Positions 24,201-35,800 of a DNA stretch of 64,000 bases are shown here, one piece after another. Both the position numbers and the translations under genes were made by a program. Under the pieces are notes generated by a model. It did no database searches. It was not told the origin of the DNA and saw only the letters and a list, made by a program, of their open reading frames with translations. Each line of letters begins with the position of its first letter. Within the stretch, counting starts at the first letter, position 1. The DNA comes from Mytilus trossulus (lineage: Eukaryota; Mollusca; Bivalvia; Mytilida; Mytilidae): assembly GCF_036588685.1 (NCBI RefSeq), contig NC_086386.1, positions 49,275,878 to 49,339,877 on the forward strand, read 5' to 3'.

Positions 24201-25401
24201 ATGCGCATTCGAACACAGTCTAGAGGTCATACGCATTCAAAAATTAAACAAGAGGAAAAGTTTCACTTTCGCATATTTTAACCAAAACAGGTTCGTTAAC
24301 AGGTTGTTTACAATAGTAAAAACACTTTTAGATAAGAAAATAACCGATAAACACGCATTTTGTATTAGGAATTCAAATCAGTTGTTTGGTATCAGTAAAA
24401 AATTAATATATGAACAATAAAAACATGTCCATTGGTCTCTCTACATCATTACGAAAGCATTGTATGAAGTAGTATCAGCATTTTATATTCAGATGAAAGA
24501 CCTGACTATATATGGATAGCTTATGTGGTGGTGTTAGCTTTACTGCTCCCATTAGTTGGTGTGTTCATTGTCAATTACATTCGGTAAGTCTGTTAGTTTA
24601 ATTGGAAGAGGTACCACGTTTTAACACAGCTGTGAATAATACATTAATTCTGTAAATTTTCAAGATATTTGTATAGCTTCTTTTTTGTTTACAGAGATAA
24701 CTTCATGAGCTGATTCGTGTTCTTGAATTGAAAAAATAAAAGGCTGGATGGTGTTTGCTGAACTTGATCTCAAGTTTTGTTAGCATAAAAAATCGACAAA
24801 TAGGGAACAGAGTTAGCCTATATAGCTTAAAATAAATGGTTGTTAAATATAAACGAGGAGATGCGGTATGATTGCCAAAGAGACAATCACAACCGAAAGG
24901 CTGAAACGGATAACTTTACAAACCTCACTTCTATCGTTGACTTGGTTTTTCCAACTCCTTTTTTTACAATGCTGAATTTGCATTTTGATAAAATCATATG
25001 GCCTTTTTCCATATCACACTTTAATTCACCCAGAGACGCCAATATAATCAACAGAGCTCTGTTGGGGAGGGTTATCTTGGTGACTTTTTGTTTTTGTTTT
25101 GTTAACACTGTTATCACGCGCTTTCTACAACAATCTAAAGAGGTGGTAGAATGTGTTTCCTGGATTAATTAACAACCAAGGAGCGATTTGCAAAAGTCGT
25201 TCAATCTTTACAAAATTAAATGTTGATTGTTTTTATAGATACATGTATACTTATTATGTGTAACATGGCTTTTAGATACATATATTTATATATTTGATAT
25301 TTGAACATTATAATGTTTTCTTAATTTAAACTTATTTCAGAGGAGTAAGACGAGATAAAACGCAAGAAAAAGAACACAATTCACCGTACGGTGACCTATA
25401 A
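21281..25401 (+). CDS. Mucin-like type I membrane protein, paralogue B (134 aa, five exons)
   Basis: Exons are 21281-21368, 22579-22698, 23672-23716, 24493-24583 and 25341-25401, totalling 405 nt with the stop and using the same exon phases as paralogue A. Residues 1-26 are a signal peptide ending TNCYG. Residues 30-69 are a Thr-rich stalk with a seven-residue repeat (LTTHEST, LTTHKAT, LTTPEKM), followed by a linker with a sequon (N71). DERPDYIW leads into a transmembrane helix at about 92-112. The tail RGVRRDKTQEKEH is shared with A but then ends in NSPYGDL instead of A's ETLDKA. Exon 1 has the same length as in A (88 nt), as does the transmembrane exon (91 nt). The stalk exon is 30 nt shorter and the linker exon 6 nt longer. 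A possible poly(A) signal AATAAA lies at 25567-25572. Function unknown. Confidence 0.75.
22872..23241 (-). repeat. Nearly complete ribozyme-bearing element
   Basis: The longest copy in the window. On the minus strand it begins with the structured head at 23236-23150 (CCACTGGGTCGATGCCAC and onward, a hairpin-rich region). It continues through ATGAATATAAACAATGTGG, the TTCGAAAAACTAAGGC block and TTTGGATCCTCAATGCTC to a degenerate hammerhead and the tail. Right next to it, at 23242-23316, the 3' end of a second unit starts in the same orientation. The head resembles what I remember of SINE-type (MetaSINE-like) central domains in molluscs; this is unverified. Confidence 0.75.
22910..22955 (-). ncRNA. 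Degenerate hammerhead motif
   Basis: CTGATGAGTC and the ACGCGCGT stem III with TGGCGT are kept. The GAC-GAA part of stem II is shortened to an AAGAAAC-type sequence, so stem II and the conserved GAA are damaged. Unlikely to cleave. Confidence 0.6.
23242..23316 (-). repeat. Truncated second unit with broken hammerhead
   Basis: Carries the tail (GGTACCTTTGATAT on the minus strand), stem III and GACGAAAC, but the sequence stops at GAGTC before the CTGA of the core. It is head-to-tail with the element at 22872-23241; equivalent ribozyme positions are about 362 bp apart. Confidence 0.7.
23740..23951. mobile_element. 212-bp MITE with inverted ends TACTGTAGATTCATT
   Basis: The left end TACTGTAGATTCATTTATTT with TTTTCGTGG is mirrored by the right end (CCACGAAAATTGG ... 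AATGAATCCACAGTA). It sits in intron 3 of paralogue B, 24 bp after the linker exon. A terminal TA suggests TA target duplication. No transposase. The frame on the minus strand here is not a gene. Confidence 0.75.
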
Positions 25402-26734
25402 ATATTAACATTTGTGTCAGTTGGTCTCAAGTAGAGAAATGTCTCAATGCTAATCATGACACATCTTCTTATTTTCAAATATACGAATGCAATATCGTAT
25501 ACACATAATGTGTCCAAATACTTTTAAAACTACTTGAGTGTCTTATTTTTTTGGTATTTATTTGTAAATAAACGTCAGTAGGATTTACGATAGGTATCAA
25601 ATTGATTAAGAATTATTAGAATGTATTGTTTTTTGTTTTGTTCTGAGTAAAAAACAAGATGGATTAAACGAAAATCCTGATATGGCGTTTATTAGTGTTT
25701 TTTTTAATTCATCTAAACCATTCTCATTGTTTTGATTACTTCCCTTATTATATGTTATGAATTTGTTACTTTTTTATCCATTAGATTAATTGTTCCACCA
25801 TGAATAACTTTATAGTTATGAATATGTCTGATGTGTGTTGTCGACTAACTATATAACGATGGAACGATGGAAGCTTTACAAAGAATTAGAAAATCAAATC
25901 TGCGCATGAATAATAAAATTGAGAATGGAAATGGGGAATGTGTCAAAAAGACAACAACCCGACCATAGGGCAGATAACAGCAGAAGGTAGAAGTCCATTT
26001 GTGCTAATGTGAAAAGTTGTCATAAAATGACTATACAGAAACAAACTACCCCTCTGAATTTAATTTTCAAGAAATCTGTTCATGTCATGTCGTTTTAGAA
26101 AGAAAAGAAAAAAAGATGAGACACCTAAGGAACAAATCAAAATGAGTTGCAAAAACGGATTGCACCATGGCAAAATGATAAAAACGACACACCTTAGTAT
26201 AGTAAAACAAAAAAATCAAAATACTTAGCAAAACGCACCAATAAATTTAAAAGTCTACAAAACATGGAAATCTACAGACTCAGCATCAAGCCCATACACA
26301 AAAAGTTGATAACAAAAATCAGGGTGGTTTATTTATGGGCTCCATGAAGGGCAAGCAAAACTAGTTCCACATAGAAGAATGAATGTAGACAAGTGTACAT
26401 AACTTTTTTGTTGCTATCACCATCCAACGTCGCGGAAATTTGCACCAATGATAACTTTAAAAGTTGTTCTATTTGATAATATATAAGGCCTGACGAGTGA
26501 GTGGAAACCTTGTACTCAAAACTATACAAAACAAATCTCACAAGTTTTGTCGACTTTTTTGAGTAAATCTTACATAGATTTTTTTTATTGTCTAACAAAT
26601 AAAAGATAACATACTCATCATATAAACCGTGCTTAAATTTATGTACGCCAAAGATATATTTGAGATAAATAAATTATTTTGTCACCATATAACGCATCTT
26701 GCAGACAAACTTGATGTAACATGATTGAACAAAT

Positions 26735-27150
26735 AAAAGAAGAAAATACTTTATTGTCATAAAACAAAATTTTCATAGAAAATATACATATCAACAATAT
26801 GCAAACCTTACATAATCTACATATAATTGAGCATTACCGCTGCACAAAAACAATTTTAAACCATTTTTTATTAGACAGAAGGAAATATTATTTTTCAAAT
26901 GATTTGTGCAAGTCCTTCTCAAATGAAAAAAAGTTCAAATACATCAAACAAATGGAAAACAACTGGCACAATCCTCACTTTATAACAGACGGAGTGGCTG
27001 CATCAACATGAATGAAAGAATAAATGAAGGAATAAAAATACTACTCTCATAAAATTCAATCTTACTGAGAACATATACATATAAACAATATGCAACATGA
27101 CTTAATCAATGATTTATTTAGCATTACCGCCGAGCAGAAACAACTTTAAA
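26735..27150. repeat. Diverged direct repeat, period about 293 bp
   Basis: The blocks ATACATATCAACAATATGCAA / ATACATATAAACAATATGCAA, GAGCATTACCGCTGCACAAA / TAGCATTACCGCCGAGCAGA and AACAATTTTAAAC / AACAACTTTAAAC occur in the same order twice. It lies between paralogue B and the GPCR. ORFs within it are not considered genes. Confidence 0.6.
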
Positions 27151-27545
27151 CGTAGTTCTCCTCTTATATTTGTTGTGTTTCCTTCAGTTTTAGTTTGTTA
27201 CCCGAATTTTTTTTGTTTTTTTGTTTTTTTTGAATTTAAAACAGCGGTTAACTACTGTTGCCTTTATTTATTAGACAAAGGTAAACAAATAAAAAATGCT
27301 ATGCTAAAAGGTCTTATGAAACCAGCGACTGCAGTCTTAAACTTAATTGAATTTCGATATCAGCTGAGAAAAAAGTCTTTGACATATAATGGTTTGTATA
27401 CAAAAGTATTGAGGAATAATCTTAATATATAATAGTCATCAAGTTGTAGTGTCGACACGTTGGTAGTAAATTTTACAGAATTAAATAGAATACCGACATC
27501 CTCACATAAAAAATAAATGTATTAAATGTTTCTTAAATGTTAACT

Positions 27546-29213
27546 TCAGTCCAATACAAACTCAGTATCAGTATCAGTAGCATCGCAACTTACAGATTTC
27601 GTGAACTCTTTGTATCTTTGTAACTCCAATACCACAATCCTCCTTTTGTAATTAAGGCATGGTAAGTTTCTCGAAAATTTTAATGCCCTTCTTAGTTTTT
27701 CGCTCATTAGAAAATAGATGACGAAATTGGACATACATCCGACAATGGTTGATATTTTTAGAATCTCTATGGTAATTTTCAACTTTTCCAAAGTAATGTC
27801 GAATTTCCCCCATACAATATTCAGTATGTAGTTCATTGGTTCACTGTATGGAGTGATCCCTAAAACAAGATAGGCGAAGTGTGTGTGTATTGCTGGGATT
27901 TTACTAATGTCGCACGAGTAAATGGCCATTTCATATGAACGTTTAATATTTTCAAAATCAACTTCACTGATATTGTTACAGAGAAATAGTTCAATTAGTT
28001 TTGTCAAACTTTGTTCAGTGTTATTTTTCATAAGTCCAGTCAACTTTTGGATGATAGTTGTAACCATTTGTTCATATTCGGGATCAATCTTACTAGAAAG
28101 TTGCTTTGTGTAATCTGCATATGTATTTCCAACCAACGTATGAACTACATAATTGGTCCAAACTTTATAACTGTGAGATGAATCAATATCAGATTGGCAA
28201 GACATACTTATATTCAAGTTTAAATCAGAGTTAACTTTTTGTACGAATCTGAACTGTAGCTTGTCTAGACATTTCATAGATTTGTCTCTTATCTCGTACT
28301 TCACTTTTTTCCAAACGATGTCTTCCTTATTCATATCAGACTTGTATGTGTTGAATACGGTAATATTGATAAGTAAACGTGGTATCTCGGATAACAAGAA
28401 AACAACAACTATACACAAAATCAAGATACTCGATCTCCTTTTGGTTTTACACTTTGAGAGGGAATCCTTTCTTCGAATTCTATTCTGATAGCAAAGTATG
28501 AACGCTATATAAAATGACGAAATTGTCATTATGACTACTGCAGAAGTCAGCAAAAAAAGAAACAAGAACGGATGAAACATTAAAACATACTTCTCCAGTA
28601 ATTTGTTCGGCTTAGAGACAAAACATGTGTCCTTTTCTATGGACCTTAGACGAACAACAAAAATCCGCGGTAAATTAATTATCATCGAAGTAAGAAAGCA
28701 AATCCAACAAACAATAATGGATTTTCTATTGGTGGTGGTTATTCTAAATCGGATTGGAAAAGCTACGGCTAAGAATTTCTGTAAACCAAGAGAAGCAGTC
28801 AATAACACGGATACAAGATGGAAACTGTCAGCAAGCTGAGTAGCACAATAGTGAATAACACAATAAGGATATTTGATATTAACCAAATCTGTAATATCGC
28901 TCACTGTAAAGTTTTTAAGTGCACCAATTTCAAAACCTATAGGTGTTCCTATTTGAATGTTGTCATCTGCGTTGGCTATCCCAATGTCTCTAAACTGATG
29001 AGCAAACAAAGGAACAAGCCCGTAAGTACAGAATGCGGTAAGGCTATCCGATATCGCTAAACCTTGCAATAGAATTGTAACAGGTGTTTTGATTCGCTTG
29101 TCAAAAAACGCTACAAACACAATTATATTCATCAAGATTGCCATGTAGGAAATAGCTGGACCAGCTACAATATTAATCCAGTAAGGAGTACGTTGGAAAA
29201 TTATGAAGAACAT
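27546..29213 (-). CDS. Rhodopsin-class G-protein-coupled receptor with giant third extracellular loop (555 aa)
   Basis: Single-exon ORF. Seven hydrophobic segments are visible: about 13-37, 43-67, 119-150, 164-186, 210-243, 262-286 and 486-503. Family features are the TM2 motif LAISD, cysteines able to bridge TM3 (C118) to loop 2 (C197), TM4 with a central WICF, and a basic intracellular loop 3 (RIRRKD...KCKTKRR). The TM7 end SNFVIYFLMSEKLRRAL resembles the NPxxY and helix-8 region of peptide receptors. The DRY box is replaced by LQKF. The loop between TM6 and TM7 spans about 287-485 instead of the usual couple of dozen residues, with sequons at N334, N397 and N414 and several cysteines. I infer an invertebrate peptide-type receptor (FMRFamide or sex-peptide-receptor-like); the ligand is unknown. 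The start was chosen as the ATG just before TM1. The opposite-strand frames are shadows. Confidence 0.85.
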   Translation of the reverse strand: MFFIIFQRTPYWINIVAGPAISYMAILMNIIVFVAFFDKRIKTPVTILLQGLAISDSLTAFCTYGLVPLFAHQFRDIGIANADDNIQIGTPIGFEIGALKNFTVSDITDLVNIKYPYCVIHYCATQLADSFHLVSVLLTASLGLQKFLAVAFPIRFRITTTNRKSIIVCWICFLTSMIINLPRIFVVRLRSIEKDTCFVSKPNKLLEKYVLMFHPFLFLFLLTSAVVIMTISSFYIAFILCYQNRIRRKDSLSKCKTKRRSSILILCIVVVFLLSEIPRLLINITVFNTYKSDMNKEDIVWKKVKYEIRDKSMKCLDKLQFRFVQKVNSDLNLNISMSCQSDIDSSHSYKVWTNYVVHTLVGNTYADYTKQLSSKIDPEYEQMVTTIIQKLTGLMKNNTEQSLTKLIELFLCNNISEVDFENIKRSYEMAIYSCDISKIPAIHTHFAYLVLGITPYSEPMNYILNIVWGKFDITLEKLKITIEILKISTIVGCMSNFVIYFLMSEKLRRALKFSRNLPCLNYKRRIVVLELQRYKEFTKSVSCDATDTDTEFVLD

Positions 29214-31200
29214 TTTCCTGACATAATAATATAGATTGTCCGCTACGATGAGCTCTTCGGATCGAACAATATGAAAAAGGCAGCGTGAGCATAATGTCTT
29301 GAAGTCATTTGTTTTGACTAACTTCTAAAAAGACTGAACCTGCTGTATCATTTAATTCACCATCAACATACTAGAATCGTCAAGTAAACTTCTGTAGTCC
29401 ATTGAAATAAATTGTGCGCTGTGGGGATGATTCTATTGAATTTGATTAATCATATTTGTCATAATAAGCTATAATGGTATTTTCAATGATGGTTCATCTG
29501 GACTTGCCTCCGGAAAGGACAGTTAAGACAGATGTTTCAGCGAATACACAGGACACTTTCGACATTAATGGACAAAATGACATATTAAAATCATATTAAT
29601 TGCATTTTGATCAGATATGTCACGTGGAACGATGTTTCGTTTAATACAATTCTAACTAATTTATAAACTTAATATTTGTGATTCCTTCATATTGAATTTT
29701 AAACCAAAAAATGAAAAAAGCATATTTTATTTTTTGTAAAATTATGTATTCTGATCACTTCACGAGATCTTCCTTTAGTGTACATTCAAGAATTAATGGC
29801 TTTATATATATTCTAATCAATGTTTCCGGAAATTCTTTCATTAGAACTATTAATTGCTGATTGGCTAATTTGTCAGTAAAAAGGATAGACGGAAATACTT
29901 CGTCATAGATACAAACAATATATGAATAATAAAGGATTACAAAGAGTACCATTAAGTATAACAATCACTAAAATAAACACATCGGTGTGAACCTAGGCAC
30001 TATGTTAAAGATTGGACTTACTATGACTAGTGTCACTCGATTTGTGATTAAACGATCATGGTTGTTCATTGGATTGAAAACAAATGTTTAAAATAGAATT
30101 AAAAAATATGCTTAAAGCACAATAAAATGGATAAGGTTTCGGGATAAAGTCGATAAATGAAAATAAGCAGTCATTTTTTTACCGGGATGTATATGTGTTA
30201 ATTATAAAACGAAGAACTGAAATTTCCATTTACCTCAACCGAGAACCAATTCAATACGAACTGTGTACACGACATTGAACGAGGAAACAATAAACAGGAA
30301 AAGAAATGAAATTAATGAAAAGAGCGAATTGAAATAAAATCTTCTGTTATTTGGTCTCTGGAGGAGAGTTGTCCCATTGGCAATTATACCACATCTTCTT
30401 AATTTGAATCTGTATGTTTCGTCTTTGCAAGCTTAATCTTCAATTTCCAACATGTATCATTATGATTTGTCTGTTTTTTGTCGTTTCTTTATATTGTTGT
30501 TTGTTAGTTGATAATGTAGACGTTGGGCATAATTTGACACATAACGTTAACAATACCATGGCATAAAAGAAAACATCATCTAAAAGTATTTTTACAGGAA
30601 ATGTCATGTTTTTAGGTGTTTTATTTGAAGTAATGCGATAGCTTAGGATATTTGTAGATGTAGATACTTGGTAAAATATACAAAACCATTCAAATCTTCT
30701 GTTTGTTTTTTATAACAATTAGAGTTTCTACATATTTTTTTTTATTAATTTAGTTTCATACATAATTACAATTTTCATAAGAAAACAGCTGCAACGCACA
30801 CATAATTTACTGGAAATTATCACAGATATGCTACATCAAATACATAAAATGCTGGTATGCAGCACACATAAATTACTAGTATCACAGATAGGCTATTTCA
30901 GATGCTGGTATGCATCATTCAATATATGATTTGTAGAAAAGTTACTCGACAGATGTGACTAACCGGTATATAATATTCAAATACTATTGACAACATGATA
31001 CCCTACGGCAGTACACATCAAATACATTGTACTAACTAAAAACAAATCGGGACAGTTACCAACTTTTACAATACTATAAAAGGTAACAAATTATATTGAA
31101 AAATAATCATTATTTTGAGAAAAAAAATACAAAATATTCATCGACACTATTAACATTGCCAATACAAATGTCTTACAATTATTGGAATATTTGGCAACGC
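29214..31200. other. Intergenic DNA upstream of the GPCR
   Basis: Likely holds the receptor's promoter. A fragment near 30358-30402 (GAGAGTTGTCCCATTGGCAA, ACCACATCTTCTTAA) belongs to the short dispersed repeat family. A diverged duplication around 30790-30925 repeats ACATAA..TTACT, ATCACAGATA.GCTA and GATGCTGGTATGCA. No gene supported. Confidence 0.5.
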
Positions 31201-31227
31201 TATGAAAATATTTGACACAGTATTTTT

Positions 31228-31430
31228 AAAGCAAATGTACTCTTTTAAACATATGTGTTGTCGAACAGTCTTCGACTATTGTGTTAAATTGACACCCAAT
31301 TCCCACCCCATTTATTCTTAAAGCAAATGTACTATTTTAATTATATGTGTTGTCGAACAGTCTCCGACTATTGTGTTAAATTGACACCCAATTCCCACCC
31401 CACCCCACCCCATCCCAACCACCCCACTCC
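31228..31430. repeat. 92-bp direct duplication followed by C-rich tract
   Basis: The units starting at 31228 and 31320 share AAAGCAAATGTACT, GTGTTGTCGAACAGTCT, CGACTATTGTGTTAAATTGA, CACCCAATTCCCACCCC. The second runs into a CCCCA-type tract (31394-31430) that is G-rich on the other strand. The small ORF at 31327-31575 is not supported. Confidence 0.8.
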
Positions 31431-32827
31431 ATTGAGAGCTTTATCTCCTAATTTCAAACTACATCTACCGAATTTTACATTGTACTTAAGATCTAATACG
31501 AATATGGTCCCAATACTTGAGCGTTTCAATTCTCATGGGAATAAACCTTTTACATTTTTGCTACATCTATCCTAAGTTATAATATTCATATCTAACGTCA
31601 ACTGTTTTAGATTAAAATTTCAAACTTTAAATGGAGAAAAAGAAAAGTGACGCGTACTTTGAAACCGGAAAAGGCAACTGTGTAAAAGGAAGTAAACTCT
31701 TTTGAGTATAACTTTTCTAATCCATAGGGATGACATTAGATACAGAAAGTATTTTAAGATAGTAAGTAATCATCGAAACCTTGAAAGCGAAAAGTATGCA
31801 GCTAATTAAGGTATTGGTATATCTCATAGGTTCTTGTTTCATTATAAAACAATCTCCTCTTGCTCCAATCATTCACAAATGCCTGTTTTCGTAAATACCT
31901 TGCCACTACTGATTATTGTACTGTCTGAATCTTCCTTACGAACGTTTTTACCGCGTTTTGGTACTTCATATAATCTTTAAAAAAATAAAGACTTTACTTT
32001 TCCGTTAGACCAATATCGTGAAACCATATTTGTAATCCACAAAATAAAAAGTTTCCTTTTCCGGTGCTCTGATGTCTATGTAATATTTTTCTTAAGTATG
32101 ATTCAACAATTTGTTATTTGAATCTCTGAACTTTTCGGTACGGTAGTTCCAAAATGACTCTGCGTTGAAAAATGCCTCAAAGATTTTACTATATCAAAAG
32201 GAAGATTCAAATCGAAAGTAGCAAGTTTCAAATCGAAAGGTGCATGTTTCATGCCCTTTAAACTTTCAAGCACAAAATCTCTGCTATAAACTAGTACAAC
32301 ATTAAAAAAAACCAGGCATGTAACAGAATTTAAATTATTTTTTTGCACTCTACATGAACATTTTTGATGCGAAATAACGAAAAACCAGCGAAAACAAAAA
32401 CGCTTCATACTGTAGCACTACCATGTACATGTCAAACAGAGTAAAAAAACTGTGTTTACAGATTTAATTAATACTGACATCCATATTAGAATTAAAGAAA
32501 CAAACATGAATTACTTCCAGAAGTTCTGTTGTCTATAAAATTGTTGTATGAATATTAATGTGTCTTCAATCATTCAATAGCGTTCATGCATGTCGTTCGG
32601 GACTTCAGTTTGACACTATTATGAAGTACTATGAACTTAAGTGTATAACACCTTTATAAATCCTTTATCATACACTTTGAATGTATATATGATGCTTGGA
32701 AATGCATGTAATATTTCCGAGACCAACGATTTTTTTCGATTATCATATGTATACTGCACGTTTACGAATACATATCCGAGTATTACTAGTTAAACACAGC
32801 ACTAAGACATTACTAAAAGAAACGTTA
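31431..32827. other. Sequence 3' of the 32.8-kb gene
   Basis: Probably the 3' untranslated region of the minus-strand gene and intergenic DNA. The minus-strand frame at 32103-32408 lacks coding support. Confidence 0.4.
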
Positions 32828-35800
32828 CTACACATAATTAACAGCTGGTTGTTTGATTTTGATATCTGGACTATATTTGATGAAAGGTTTAATATCGTTC
32901 GTTACTGGCCGAGCTCGTCCATAGTTGTGTTTATCATTTGTATTGTCCATATGACGAACTGAATTTCTTAGCTGTTCTAAAGGAGGAAGTTGAGCTGCAT
33001 ATAAATCTGGACTATTTGTCGTTAGCCGATTATTACTTAAGGAATATTGAGTTTGTGTGCGTAGGAGAGGGGAAGTAACCGCTGGGGTTGAATACTTCCC
33101 GCCACTAACTTTCAAGGTCGGCCGATGTCCTTGCATTTTAGCAATATATTGTTTATGTGCTACGGATCCTTTGCATATTCTTTCTCTATTATACATCTGA
33201 TCATGTCTGGTTTTATAATCAACTATATTGTCACTTTTTGGCCTAACAGCTAGACTTCCGGTTGTTTCTGTCGTTTCTATCAATGTGATGTCGTCATCTA
33301 AAGAGGTATTGAATCTATTCAGAACAGTTCTTTTGTCTAATAGCGCCATCTGACGGGTCGATGGTCTGTTCTTCGAATTATTACTCTTTCCGGTGTTGCG
33401 CGAAATAGATCTGCTATTGCTGCTACTATCCGGAGATCTGTTAGGTTCCGTCATTGGTCTCTTTTGTCCAGGTGTCATCCTATTTATTTGGTCATTTACA
33501 TGAGACCCACGTGATTTGCCACTCTTTGGCATTAAGACATCATTTGGCATACCAGCAATTGATATAGGTTCAAAGTAAACGTTGCCATTGTATCCTTGCC
33601 AGGCCTACAAAATAGAGAAGTGAGATTAAAATTGATTTAAAAAAATATAAGAATTGATCATTCAATTGATAGGTCTAAAATTGTAACGATTTTCTTTTCT
33701 GTCTATATTCATTGTTCATGGCAGTTGTTTTCAAGCAGAAAAAAAACTAAATCACATGCGTTTAACCCTGTTGTTCTAGTAGTATTTTGTTATTGTCGGG
33801 GTTTTTTTTCGTTTTTTGTTGTCAGTGGTTGTTGTTTTTTTTTTAAATTGGACCAATACGTGACTTTAATGGTATTTCTTTTTATGTGGGCCGTTAGGAT
33901 TGTGATTGTCTCCAGACAAATCTCAAAGAAACACGTTACTCCAAATTACCATTCCTTATTTTTCTGCATGATTGAACTTTAATTTTATAAAATGCGAAAA
34001 AGGCTTTCCTACCAGAAATTGAAATAAAGGAGAGATTAGCCTCCAAGCAAAAGTATATGCACCGAATAGAACACTCAATGTCAACTTTACTTTGCAATAC
34101 AATAGTTATCAAAAAATTTGCAGATTGCTTTATATACATGCATGTACGTATGACTAGTTGTGCCAGTATGAATAAACAATGGTAAACAAATAACAGTCTT
34201 ATCAGAAACCATGTTGATAGTTTGCACCAAGAAGTTTAAAGTGCGCATTCATATTCAAAATATCCATTGATCAAATTAATCTTCAATCTTTGTTTTTAAC
34301 GAGACTAAGTTGAGTAAACAGGAATAAACAAGAAATATTATTACTACTATCTATATATTTTATAAGTTACCAATCATAATTACTTGCTTTTTTAATTTTA
34401 ATATGTGTTACATGTATGCCATACTAAATATAGCTGATATCAGAAGTCGTTTGCAACTCCAATAAGATGAATTTTGGAAGTAATGATTTTTTAGTATTTT
34501 TATATTTTAACCACGTGCTAAACTATAAAACAATCTTTGCTATTCTTAAGTTATATTATGTAATATCATTATTTGAATGAAGTATTAACATTTATTTATA
34601 AAGATTGAAACGGTCGTATCACTCTTTATCAATTTCTTAAGGTAGAAAAGTCAAAGTATTATAAAAGTACTTCTATGGATCAACTGATGCATATATACAT
34701 TTTACTTACCTTTAAAGGAGGCATTGGTCGTGGTTTCTCCTGCTTGATGTAGAAATACTGTGGTACCTGTATTCCGAATGTAGGTTGTTTTACGGTTCCG
34801 AATGGAGTTTCCACGGTCTGTGCCCCGAGCACGCTAGTGCATCGAGCCGACAACAGCGCCATTGCTCTTCGGAACATGGCTTCCCTGGATTCTGAGGCTA
34901 CCCTGGAAGTAGCTCTGAAAATAAAAAAATAAAAAATCAATAATTAAATGATTTATTATATATTAATTTGGGTTGAAGTCGACTTGGCACATTCTCAGGG
35001 CACATTGCACGCAGGTAATATGTTTTAGTGACTTCAATTTTGGGTGTTTTCTTTAAATGTACTTTGAAAAGCACGTAAAACCAGTAATATATATGCACAT
35101 CTGCTTTTTTCTATATTTTTTTTTATTTTCCTTAGAACATTTCAAGGTCTATAGTGTCAGGTTACGAAATCTCAAATATGAAATAATTGTACGTATACAT
35201 ATTTGTAATTGTTTTTGATTAACAAGATTAAAAGAAACAAAAGAAGATTAGTGTTTTAGCCGTATTCATTCAATGTATACGTAGCATTCCCACAGTTATG
35301 GTTATTCAGTACAATAGTTTAAAAATACTTTAATGGTAACTTAAATCCAACTTTAATCACGTGTACATCATATGATCGTATCAACTAGAATCATATCTGT
35401 ATACTGAGATTTTCAGATATTGATGATACACCAACATGCTTTATTATTGTTCTCTGATATTTGTTGTTTTGTCACATTGTATATACTTGTTTGTGTATTG
35501 CCATAGTATGTTATTTATGCTTTCGCAAATAAAATATTAAATCATTCATTTATAGTAAATGAGTTTTTATTACTTCAAGTATTCCGAGGTTTCTCTTTTT
35601 ACGGAATTTTAAGAAACATATTCTATTCAAAGTTATATACCTATATGGAGTTATTTTCTTTCAGAACGATAGGTCATTCTTTTTCAGAATTAACCCGGAC
35701 GATACCATTTTCAATACAATGTGCTCCAAGGCATAACATAATAACCTGTGGCAGGTCATTATATTATCCTGATTGAAAAACTACTTTAACTGGTTGTTAA

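Noticed and set aside
24840..25172. 110-residue ORF in the last intron of paralogue B
   Set aside because: Begins in a dispersed repeat fragment and lies wholly in an intron; the opposite strand is equally open.
28261..29060. Plus-strand ORFs across the GPCR
   Set aside because: Shadows of the real minus-strand receptor frame.
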